From a virus, in the IMG/VR virus record IMGVR_UViG_3300033153_004471, positions 1-34,450 of that record: 34,450 bases of DNA; one strand, written 5' to 3'. The notes below the pieces were generated by a model. The model saw only the letters and a list, made by a program, of their open reading frames with translations. It was not told where the DNA came from and did not search any database. Position 1 is the stretch's first letter, and the number at the start of each line of letters is the position of its first letter. The translations under genes were made by a program, and so were the position numbers. Shown here one piece after another: positions 20,067-26,844 of this stretch.

Positions 20067-23036
20067 TCAGGTCTCCTTGATTACAGGTAATAAGTCGCAA
20101 CGGCAATTACTTGACAAAACCCCATTGGCACTGTATAATGTCCCCCTAGATTGGAGGTCGTACACATGACCAGTAAAAGAATAGCGATTGACGTAGACAA
20201 TCTTATTAGGCTTTATCAGGCTGGAATGTCTGAGAAGAAGGCTGCGGAGTTCTTTGGTGTGGACCGCGGCACTATCCGCAAGCGGCTCTTGGCTGCTGGA
20301 ATCAAGCCCAGAGGGAGAAGCGAGGCTATGTACCTCCGCATGAGCCAGACTTCGCCTGCTGAACGCCGGAGACTCAGTTCTGCCGCCCATAATGCGATCA
20401 GAGGCTCTAGCCAGACTGATAAGCATAGGTGTAAGATTGCTCGGACCATTGAACGTAAAGGTCTTCTTGTCTCTCGTATCGAGCGGAAAGCTATTGCCAT
20501 GCTGCGTGTACGCGGATTCTCTTGCATTCCTCAAAAGGCCGTCGGTCGCTACAATATCGATATAGCCATTACAGAACCTCCCATCGCCGTGGAGATATTC
20601 GGGGGCCACTGGCACGCTAGTAATCTCCACGCCCGGAGATTCCATAAGCGACGCAAATACATTCTCGACCAGGGCTGGCTCCCAGTGTGCATTTGGGTTA
20701 CTAGGGACTACCCGCTCGAAGCTGGAGCAATCGAGTATATCGTCGCCCTCGCACAACGACTTCGCAGAGGTGAAACCATCGACAGTCAGGAGGAGATGAT
20801 TCGGGGTAACGGCGAGTTGTCTGCCGTCGGCAAGCGTAAGTTCGACAACTTCGCCTGAGTACCAAGCCTTAAATCCCGATACAATGTCAGGGGCTATTAC
20901 TGCTTGGCCCGGCAATATACAATTCGGATGAATTGGCGGGTAATTTATAGGCCCATAGTCAGTGCCCAGCTTGCCGCCGTCTACGCCTGTTACCGTCTCG
21001 CCTTGATCTACGAATGTACTGCCAAGAGATACGCCGCCGGTTCCCGGCCCAAATTGAGCATTCATGGCCTGGCAGAACTCGCACATATCGGCGGCACCGT
21101 TCCATTCTTTAGCCACAACGACTTCAGAGTCGCCCCATGCTTGCTCAGTCCCAGCCATCATAGCTCTGGCTGATTCAGTACGGGCAATCATATCGGCACG
21201 GTTCCGGGTGATCTCCGGGCCGAACACCTTCTCCTCGATTCGCTTGCGTAACTCTATCATAGTCTCCCCGGCCTCAAGGCCCTGGGCAAAATGTAGCTGT
21301 AGTTTGGCATTGGTCTCTTTGTTCACCGCTTGGGCGAACTTGAAGCTATGCTTCTTGACAAACGCCTGAGCCTCCGGGGTGTTTATATCGAAACTAAGGC
21401 CAAGGCCAAGCTGCTGCATACCTCGCTTGCCACCAGCAGCTAAAAGCTTCTTCATGTCCGCCTTGCTACGTTTCACAAGCTCTTTGTTCCACTTGTCGAC
21501 ATTCACCTTGGGCACTTTTGCCTTTGCTTGAATAACAGCTTTCGGCATACTTCCCAACACTTCGGCCTTCTGTTGCTGGAATACCTGCCTAAGTATAGCT
21601 GCTAGACTATCTCGTGGCGGTGGCAAGTCGTCCGGGTCGATAAAACGGAGAGTAGGACCAGCTTCTAAACCAGTCCTATCTCCGCCTGAGAGAGAAGGAG
21701 AGAAGCTTTGTGTTCCTAACGGCACTAAGTTCATAGGCATAATCGGAGTATCACCCCATTCTACGGGTTTTCGGTTATCTTCAAGACGTTCTTCGTTGAT
21801 TGTTGTGTAACCCGTTCTGAGATTGATTTCGCGTTCCTCAGCTGCGGCCCTTTTATCTTCCGGTACAGGATTATCAAAGGCTACGAATAGCTTCGGGTCG
21901 TATAATGGCAATAGCTGCTCGTTTAGCTTCTCCTCGATACGTCTGCAACGTGGCCGTATAGTACGCCGGGCATAAGAAACATTGCCTACAATCATACCCG
22001 TTACCGGGGCACTTTTGATATCCTCGACTGTGAGCAAACTCATAGGCACGCCAAAGATAGCCGCTATCTCTGTGCGAGTTACTTTACGGCCTTGCAAAAA
22101 TCCCATCTCTCGCGGCGTCAGTGCGATATTCTTAATGTCCAAACCGCCTTGGAGTATTGCAGTCTTTCCCGCATTTCTTGGCCCCCGATGCTTGGCGTTC
22201 CATTCATCTTTGAATCGTGTTATTTGGGCATCGGTAAGATTTTGCTCTGTCACAAAAATATTTTCAGGAATAGCATTATTACGCATCAAGGTGTTTTCGT
22301 AGGCACTCATCCCCTGGTGAGTATCGGCGGCTAGCGCAGCAGCGGCTAATGGACCTTTACCGTAATATATGTCAGCGGGGTCTGGATATTTCATGTGTAT
22401 AATTTCTTCCGGTTCATATCGCTCGCGGTTCATGGGATTTTTGCCGAATAGATAGCCATCGATAAATTTCTCCTTGCTCGGCAGTATTTTCATCCATTGG
22501 GCGGGTAATATCCATAGCTGAATAGGGACGTTTAGGCTGTTATAAATTATCAAAGTGTAGCAATTACCGGCAAGTTCCTGATATAACGTCCATTGTTCGA
22601 TAAGGTCGAAGGAGTTCATATACGGATTCACGTTCGCCATCAAATCCAGATACGGATGTTCAAGCACTTCCTCAACTTCCGCCGCGTTGATTAGTTTAGT
22701 CTGAAATGATTTATCAGCAAATAGGTAATCTCTAACCTTTGAGCTAACCGGGCGGGTCTTAGTTCTAATCTTTTGCGATTTACTGGATTTGGCTACGTAG
22801 AGTCGTAGAGGCACTGAGGCCACGGTAGTCGCGTTGATATTCGCACAAGCATATACCCAGGACACATATCGAGCTATGAGTTTATCATGACTGAGGTTTT
22901 GATATTGCGAATACAATTCATTTAGCGAAGCTGGCTGCGTGCTGATAAGTGATTGTGCCCGCTCTGGTACAGGTTCACCCGCTCTTTGTATCAGCCAATG
23001 CCCAAGGCTCGCCACGGCTGAATTAATTACACCCAT
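20067..23036 (-). CDS. Portal fused to Mu-F head morphogenesis protein, interrupted by an intein
   Basis: A 989-codon frame. Residues 1 to about 470 are an HK97-type portal (SWVYACANINATTVASVPLR, GNCYTLIIYN, TRTEIAAIFGVPMSLL). About 500-705 plus 978-989 are a Mu gpF/SPP1 gp7-like domain (ARTESARAMMAG, MCEFC, PPIHPN|CRC). Residues 706-977 are an intein of 272 residues inserted between Asn705 and Cys978. Splicing would give a 717-residue product. The portal forms the packaging ring and Mu-F acts in head assembly. ATG 23036 follows AAAGGAT. It lies directly after the large terminase and a tiny gene. Confidence 0.9.
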   Translation of the reverse strand: MGVINSAVASLGHWLIQRAGEPVPERAQSLISTQPASLNELYSQYQNLSHDKLIARYVSWVYACANINATTVASVPLRLYVAKSSKSQKIRTKTRPVSSKVRDYLFADKSFQTKLINAAEVEEVLEHPYLDLMANVNPYMNSFDLIEQWTLYQELAGNCYTLIIYNSLNVPIQLWILPAQWMKILPSKEKFIDGYLFGKNPMNRERYEPEEIIHMKYPDPADIYYGKGPLAAAALAADTHQGMSAYENTLMRNNAIPENIFVTEQNLTDAQITRFKDEWNAKHRGPRNAGKTAILQGGLDIKNIALTPREMGFLQGRKVTRTEIAAIFGVPMSLLTVEDIKSAPVTGMIVGNVSYARRTIRPRCRRIEEKLNEQLLPLYDPKLFVAFDNPVPEDKRAAAEEREINLRTGYTTINEERLEDNRKPVEWGDTPIMPMNLVPLGTQSFSPSLSGGDRTGLEAGPTLRFIDPDDLPPPRDSLAAILRQVFQQQKAEVLGSMPKAVIQAKAKVPKVNVDKWNKELVKRSKADMKKLLAAGGKRGMQQLGLGLSFDINTPEAQAFVKKHSFKFAQAVNKETNAKLQLHFAQGLEAGETMIELRKRIEEKVFGPEITRNRADMIARTESARAMMAGTEQAWGDSEVVVAKEWNGAADMCEFCQAMNAQFGPGTGGVSLGSTFVDQGETVTGVDGGKLGTDYGPINYPPIHPNCILPGQAVIAPDIVSGFKAWYSGEVVELTLADGRQLAVTPNHLLLTVDGFTSAKSLCEGDDILDCSSFERVVPSNPNAHWEPALVENVFASLMESPGVEITSVPVAPEYLHGDGRFCNGYIDIVATDGLLRNARESAYTQHGNSFPLDTRDKKTFTFNGPSNLTPMLISLARASDRIMGGRTESPAFSRRSLAHAEVHSLASPSGLDSSSQEPLADSAAVHTKELRSLLLRHSSLIKPNKIVYVNRYSFTGHVYDLQSRGTLYSANGVLSSNCRCDLLPVIKET
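20111..20139 (+). promoter_or_regulatory. Consensus sigma-70 promoter for the endonuclease gene
   Basis: Plus strand: TTGACA (20111-20116), 17-base spacer, TATAAT (20134-20139); both hexamers perfect. The predicted start is near 20146, just before the TTGGAGG ribosome site (20151-20157). The promoter is embedded in the minus-strand codons for the intein C-terminal splicing motif (LYSANGVLSS). Confidence 0.85.
20166..20858 (+). CDS. Vsr-like homing endonuclease, antisense inside the intein
   Basis: A 230-residue protein, the only convincing plus-strand gene. ATG 20166 follows TTGGAGG by eight bases and a consensus promoter. Residues about 12-50 are a helix-turn-helix (LYQAGMSEKKAAEFFGV, DRGTIRKRLLAAGIKPRG). 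About 100-200 form a Vsr/EDxHD-type nuclease core: E106 (SRIERKA), D132 (YNIDIAI), E143 with IFGGHWH (H148, H150), and KYILDQGWLPVCIWV. It should cut an intein-less portal gene near the HPN-C codons and drive homing. Its codons lie exactly opposite intein codons 22-252, so none of its Leu or Ser codons is TTA, CTA or TCA. Confidence 0.85.
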   Translation: MTSKRIAIDVDNLIRLYQAGMSEKKAAEFFGVDRGTIRKRLLAAGIKPRGRSEAMYLRMSQTSPAERRRLSSAAHNAIRGSSQTDKHRCKIARTIERKGLLVSRIERKAIAMLRVRGFSCIPQKAVGRYNIDIAITEPPIAVEIFGGHWHASNLHARRFHKRRKYILDQGWLPVCIWVTRDYPLEAGAIEYIVALAQRLRRGETIDSQEEMIRGNGELSAVGKRKFDNFA

Positions 23037-23037
23037 A

Positions 23038-23160
23038 TTAGTTATCCTTTAGCATGGCCTCAATTAATTCGGTTATGCTATTATCATCATCATCATAACA
23101 GTAATCGCCCGCTGGGAGCATGCCTTCACAATCTCGGCAAATCTTTATCCGATTTGCCAT
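23038..23160 (-). CDS. Very small acidic protein with CxxC (40 aa)
   Basis: An open frame filling the gap between large terminase and portal: MANRIKICRDCEGMLPAGDY, then CYDDDDNSITELIEAMLKDN. Its ATG starts two bases after the terminase stop, and its TAA ends one base before the portal ATG. A CRDC pair plus a later Cys hints at metal binding. Function unknown; the tight packing supports reality. Confidence 0.6.
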   Translation of the reverse strand: MANRIKICRDCEGMLPAGDYCYDDDDNSITELIEAMLKDN

Positions 23161-23161
23161 A

Positions 23162-24457
23162 TCAAGTCTCTCTCCAGTACCGAGGGTCGTCGGTCAGCAT
23201 GATATCCTCGCCGTCCATTGTCTCACCGTCCTCTAACCCAAGATTCAGGGTAATTATCTTCGGCTCCGGGCTACCGTCAGCACCCATTATGGCGTATCGA
23301 AGCGCATCACAACAATGGTCCCGTTCCTTTACTGGTTTGTCCGTATCCTCTTTGTAGCGGTAGGTCTCGGCCTCGGATATCAGATTCCGGCATTCCGGTG
23401 ATATTTTCAGCCGCCCGCTCTTGCCACGCTGCGTTACCCGCTCGATACCCATAGCCACGTCGTTCTTAGCACCCTGAGTAGCTACGCCTAGGCTAATCAT
23501 CTCCTCGATTTCCTGCTTACCCGACGGGTCGGCATAGTAGGTAGTCCGCTTATCCAAAACCTTAGCATGTTCGGCCAACAGAGTCCGAGTAAGGCACCGC
23601 TCACGGTAGACCCACATTACGTCGTCCCGGTCTATAAACGCCGATAGGCCGACGAATGGGTTATTATAGCCCCAATCTATGCCCCCTACCCAGCGAATCG
23701 ATTCTGGGGCACCTTCAGCAGCCTGAAGGGCTTCTACGGCTTCAGCCGCCTGACATACCCAGCTATCGAACTCCGGCCACACCAGCCCGGCCATTTTACG
23801 GAACTCGCCCATATATCGCATGGCAAAGGTCCGCTCGTCCATCGTCCGTTTAGCTCGCTCGAACTCCTCTCTGGGATATTCAGGATTTGCCGTACTGCTA
23901 AACTGGCTTATAAAGTAATCTTTATCTCCATTCTTTGCAGGCAGATATATATCCGAATGTAACCAATTCATACCATAGGGTGTCGTAGTCAGTAGCAAAC
24001 GTCCTTGTTTGAAGCCTAGTCTGGCCTGTACGACAATCCAAATCCACCGCTTCATCTGGCCAGCTTCATCCAGCCACCAAGCATCATACGCACCACCTTC
24101 TAAGTGATTAGGATTATCAGCGGAGCAGCAGTAGATAATACCGCCGGTAGGTAGAAGATATTCGCCATTAGCTTTTTTATATTCACCTTCGAGAGTAGTA
24201 CCCCGAAAAGCTGATATAAGCATCGGCACAGTTGTTCTGCTGAGTATTTTGTACGTTGGAGCACCAATGCCGAATACCCCGGTTGGATTCTTGGCAATCT
24301 CGCGGGATAGCCACCAGGGACCACAATATGTCTTGCCGCCGCCGGTGCCCGCGATTAAGGCGATAAAGCGAGCGTCGGTCTGGAATACAGGCGCCTGTCC
24401 AGCGTGCAGATTGACCCGCTTTCGCGCGGTCCCTGCAGTCTTTTTAGCTGTAGTCAT
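23162..24457 (-). CDS. terL: Terminase large subunit
   Basis: A 431-residue packaging motor. ATG 24457 is preferred over the TTG at 24463 because GAGGA lies six bases before it. ATPase: Walker A AGTGGGKT (36-43) and a Walker B/Glu segment DAWWLDEAGQ. Nuclease: VGGIDWGYNNPF with the first Asp, YYADPSGKQEI, and HCCDALRYAIMG with the last Asp. It works with the small terminase upstream and the portal downstream to package DNA. Confidence 0.92.
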   Translation of the reverse strand: MTTAKKTAGTARKRVNLHAGQAPVFQTDARFIALIAGTGGGKTYCGPWWLSREIAKNPTGVFGIGAPTYKILSRTTVPMLISAFRGTTLEGEYKKANGEYLLPTGGIIYCCSADNPNHLEGGAYDAWWLDEAGQMKRWIWIVVQARLGFKQGRLLLTTTPYGMNWLHSDIYLPAKNGDKDYFISQFSSTANPEYPREEFERAKRTMDERTFAMRYMGEFRKMAGLVWPEFDSWVCQAAEAVEALQAAEGAPESIRWVGGIDWGYNNPFVGLSAFIDRDDVMWVYRERCLTRTLLAEHAKVLDKRTTYYADPSGKQEIEEMISLGVATQGAKNDVAMGIERVTQRGKSGRLKISPECRNLISEAETYRYKEDTDKPVKERDHCCDALRYAIMGADGSPEPKIITLNLGLEDGETMDGEDIMLTDDPRYWRET

Positions 24458-24476
24458 AGCCAATCCTCAGCCCTTA

Positions 24477-24671
24477 TTATGATAATAATCCCCAAAAATA
24501 TAGGCTCCCCAGCATTGTAATAGCACTAACAGCCACCACGCCCAATAAAATCCCATATACTGCCACCGCCACCCTCCAGCCATCTACAAGTAAAATAGCC
24601 ACAGACAAACCACTAGATAACACGATAAACGCTGTAATCGTACAACCCACGATTCTCATATCTTCAGTCAT
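24477..24671 (-). CDS. Small membrane protein between terminase genes
   Basis: A 64-residue, almost wholly hydrophobic protein with two membrane segments (CTITAFIVLSSGLSVAILL and VAVAVYGILLGVVAVSAI). GGAG precedes the ATG by seven bases. A membrane protein between small and large terminase is unusual. It might be an extra holin or an exclusion protein; no family is recognised. Confidence 0.6.
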   Translation of the reverse strand: MTEDMRIVGCTITAFIVLSSGLSVAILLVDGWRVAVAVYGILLGVVAVSAITMLGSLYFWGLLS

Positions 24672-24682
24672 CTCAGGTCTCC

Positions 24683-25159
24683 TTAGTTATCCCCGCTCAC
24701 CAATACTCCCGTCAGCCGTTCGGCCAACGGGTCTACCTTGTCATTGCCGCTGGTACTCAAGACGATTTCGATCACCTGCTTCTGCTCAGTGGCTAATTTA
24801 CCCTCAAATAACGCTAAGTGTTTGCCCAACATCTCTAGCGCCTTATTGGCCCCAGCAGCGTTGAATGTAAAACCAGATGGGGCGCCATTGGCATCTGTAA
24901 TCGGTACAGCCTGCATACAGCGCTGATAGATATCCATATAGCCTTCAAGGACATATTCGGCACTTAATCCAGCTACTTTAGCCATACGCTCTTGAAGTTC
25001 GGCTATTCTAGCCTGTATCTTAGGTTTTTTTAGGTGTTCGCAAGCAATAACCCCAGCCGTTTTCTCGCTATAGCTAGCTCTGATTGCAGCCTGCGTGCCA
25101 TTGCAGTCGATAATGTATTCCTGGCAGAATCGCTCTTGTTTAGCCGTTAGTTTAGCCAA
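24683..25159 (-). CDS. terS: Terminase small subunit
   Basis: A 158-residue protein with TTG start after GAGGACTAAA. The N-terminal LTAKQERFCQEYIIDCNGTQ and AAIRASYSEKTAGVIACEHLKKPKIQARI are the standard helix-turn-helix and linker of the terminase small subunit (XtmA/P27 class) that recognises the packaging site. First gene after the putative late promoter. Confidence 0.9.
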   Translation of the reverse strand: MAKLTAKQERFCQEYIIDCNGTQAAIRASYSEKTAGVIACEHLKKPKIQARIAELQERMAKVAGLSAEYVLEGYMDIYQRCMQAVPITDANGAPSGFTFNAAGANKALEMLGKHLALFEGKLATEQKQVIEIVLSTSGNDKVDPLAERLTGVLVSGDN

Positions 25160-25191
25160 TTTAGTCCTCGCCCAAGATTCTATCCTCTTAT

Positions 25192-25219
25192 ACCATATAG
25201 TTTTTTACTCAAATGTCAA
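25192..25219 (-). promoter_or_regulatory. Probable promoter of the packaging/structural operon
   Basis: Minus strand: perfect -35 TTGACA (25219-25214), 16-base AT-rich spacer, -10-like TATGGT (25197-25192), in the non-coding gap before the small terminase. Just upstream is an A/T-rich imperfect inverted repeat (about 25218-25238). This is the best candidate start for late transcription. Confidence 0.55.
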
Positions 25220-25256
25220 GTCTTTTTTCCGAAAAAGTCCCTAATGAGAGAAACCG

Positions 25257-25463
25257 CTAATCCTCCGTCAGCTGCTTAGCCAAATTATATCCACGCTGGA
25301 TGCCCTGGAGGAGGGCGAGACGGCTCGTCCAATAGCGATAATGAGTTGACAGTAGGGCTATTTCGGGAGCACTTGATTTGTGGTCGGCCTGTTCAACAAG
25401 CTCAGACATCGTGCAGCCGAAGCTATTTTTCCAGAACTCGTCTAATTCGGGTAATTTAGGCAT
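25257..25463 (-). CDS. Small hypothetical protein
   Basis: A 68-residue protein (MPKLPELDEFWKNSFGCTMS), mostly helical, with AAAGGAGCAAC before the ATG. It is the last gene before the late promoter and overlaps the end of a small basic gene. No family recognised; the position suggests an early or packaging-accessory role. Confidence 0.6.
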   Translation of the reverse strand: MPKLPELDEFWKNSFGCTMSELVEQADHKSSAPEIALLSTHYRYWTSRLALLQGIQRGYNLAKQLTED

Positions 25464-25600
25464 TGTTGCTCCTTTGCTTTGTTGGCCTTTTTCCTGATAT
25501 CAAGAAAATGGTCTCTGGTTTTCTTCTTCCCCCATATCCTCATCCAGCCTTTGGCATAGGCTCCTGGTTTCCCCGGTCTGCGTCTGCTACCCTTGCCCAT
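25442..25600 (-). CDS. Very small basic protein (52 aa)
   Basis: Open frame MGKGSRRRPGKPGAYAKGWM, then RIWGKKKTRDHFLDIRKKAN and KAKEQQCLNYPN. Its ATG overlaps the stop of the zinc-ribbon gene upstream (TAATG), and it overlaps the next gene by 22 bases. The strong positive charge suggests nucleic-acid binding. Function unknown. Confidence 0.55.
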   Translation of the reverse strand: MGKGSRRRPGKPGAYAKGWMRIWGKKKTRDHFLDIRKKANKAKEQQCLNYPN

Positions 25601-25866
25601 TAGAGAAAATCCTTGATATCTCCACCATGCATTGCTGCTTTCAGTTTACGGGCACGCGCTAGCCGTTGCGAGATTTTCCCCTTATTAGTCCGTCTTCTAC
25701 GCTTAGGCACATAATCCGGGCCTCTGTACGGTCTGCCTGTGGCTCTGTCCTTGGCGTATTTGCATGGTCGGCATACGGTACGACCTGGCAGATATAGCCA
25801 ACCAGTACGAATCGCACCGCACTTACTACACGGCTCGCCTATATGATTTTCTTTATGCCTACCCAT
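25600..25866 (-). CDS. Small zinc-ribbon, basic DNA-binding-like protein
   Basis: An 88-residue protein with CSKCG (about 13-17) and CRPCKYAKDRATGR (about 32-45), paired CxxC as in zinc ribbons, then a very basic region (VPKRRRRTNKGKISQRLARA). CAAGGAGTTACA precedes the ATG. It resembles small phage zinc-finger proteins that sometimes precede terminase genes, without an intact HNH motif. Confidence 0.65.
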   Translation of the reverse strand: MGRHKENHIGEPCSKCGAIRTGWLYLPGRTVCRPCKYAKDRATGRPYRGPDYVPKRRRRTNKGKISQRLARARKLKAAMHGGDIKDFL

Positions 25867-25935
25867 TGTAACTCCTTGCTACATTTTCCGAGCCATATTT
25901 ACATAATACATACCTTCCCTTCAAGCGTTATCGAG

Positions 25936-26070
25936 TTAGTCATCGTCGGCCTTCTTTTGTTCTTGCAATAACTTGATCAAAACGTCGCCGTGGTCTGCTG
26001 GCCTACCACCCGCAAACTCCGCCAGCCAATCCTTGTCCGCCTGGCTTAACTTGCCTTGTAAGTCGCTCAT
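25936..26070 (-). CDS. Very small acidic protein (44 aa)
   Basis: Open frame MSDLQGKLSQADKDWLAEFA, then GGRPADHGDVLIKLLQEQKK and ADDD. Its ATG overlaps the upstream gene's stop by four bases, with GGAGGGCGAG just before it. A single amphipathic helical protein; function unknown. Confidence 0.55.
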   Translation of the reverse strand: MSDLQGKLSQADKDWLAEFAGGRPADHGDVLIKLLQEQKKADDD

Positions 26071-26327
26071 CTCTCGCCCTCCTTCAGCTTGTTGATAACA
26101 AACATGATTTTTGCAAGCTTCACCACACGCTTACCGTCTGCATCGAGATACCAGTTTTGCTTCATACTCGCTACTATGTCTCCAATTACTTTCTTCCGCT
26201 CGGCCTTGGCTCCATCAAGGCAACCAGCGTTATAGCCAGCGTCATAGCCAGCCTCGGCCCAGTCTCTCCAGTCTTTATTAAGAAAGCAACTCATCGTATT
26301 ACCCGCTTCTATTCGTTCGTCGTTCAT
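26067..26327 (-). CDS. Small hypothetical protein with AGYDAGYNAG motif
   Basis: An 86-residue protein, MNDERIEAGNTMSCFLNKDW start, then AEAGYDAGYNAGCLDGAKAE, a glycine-aromatic repeat, and a helical C-terminus. GGAAAGGAAAAAC precedes the ATG. The motif is found in many small phage proteins of unknown role. Confidence 0.6.
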   Translation of the reverse strand: MNDERIEAGNTMSCFLNKDWRDWAEAGYDAGYNAGCLDGAKAERKKVIGDIVASMKQNWYLDADGKRVVKLAKIMFVINKLKEGER

Positions 26328-26358
26328 GTTTTTCCTTTCCTATGTTGCTCCTTGTTCA

Positions 26359-26844
26359 TCAGCCTATCTCCAATAATTCCTTAATTTTTGTCTGTGCCTC
26401 GCGGCGATGATGATATATCTTCCAGTAACCGCCGAATTTGGTTCGTAATTCTTTGCTTAGATCAGTCTCAATCTGATGCCAATCGTGATCGATGAGTTTA
26501 TCCGGTCTGTATGAGTAGCGATATACATTCCCAAGTTGACCACCCTTGAAATCATCCAATGCCACGCAAACCATGCTGAATTCCAGCAAAGCCGTGCTAG
26601 GCATATACTCCGCACTGGCCCGTCTAGCATCTTTGCATCTGCTGTACATTATTTTCCGGTTGGGGTTTATTCCACCGTAAGCGACAACAGCATCGATAAT
26701 ATCCGCACCGTCCTTCTCGATTAGCGGCATCAGCTGGTCTCGCCACCAAATCCGCTCTTCTTCACTGGGGCCCTTGCTGTTATTCCATCTGCGGAACATA
26801 GAGACCAAGTAATTTACAAGAGTTCTAGCTTCGTGATTTTTCAT
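26359..26844 (-). CDS. Replication-module protein (helicase-loader position)
   Basis: A 161-residue protein. ATG 26844 overlaps the stop of the replication gene upstream (ATGA); the longer reading frame would run into that gene. Helical, with MKNHEARTLVNYLVSMFRRW, PLIEKDGADIIDAVVAYGG and a basic C-terminus (YWKIYHHRREAQTKIKELL). Coupling to a DnaD/O-like gene suggests a loader or replication accessory, but no ATPase motif is present. Confidence 0.6.
   Translation of the reverse strand: MKNHEARTLVNYLVSMFRRWNNSKGPSEEERIWWRDQLMPLIEKDGADIIDAVVAYGGINPNRKIMYSRCKDARRASAEYMPSTALLEFSMVCVALDDFKGGQLGNVYRYSYRPDKLIDHDWHQIETDLSKELRTKFGGYWKIYHHRREAQTKIKELLEIG

Larger units (their letters stand above)
20106..20921 (-). 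mobile_element. Hint-type intein in the Mu-F motif HPN|CRC
   Basis: A 272-residue in-frame insertion (C706 to N977 of the precursor). Block A starts CILPGQAV; block B is VTPNHLLL (T744, H747). The C-terminal block F/G is GHVYDLQS...LYSANGVLSSN, followed by extein Cys978. The residue before the final Asn is Ser instead of the usual His, a departure from standard inteins. The central region (about 765-935) has no LAGLIDADG motif. Instead, the opposite strand encodes a Vsr-like endonuclease. Removal exactly restores the conserved PPIHPNCRCDLLPV sequence. Confidence 0.9.

Noticed and set aside
25217-25240. Terminator before the late promoter
   Set aside because: The inverted repeat is almost all A/T with mismatches and gives a weak stem. 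Not enough to call.
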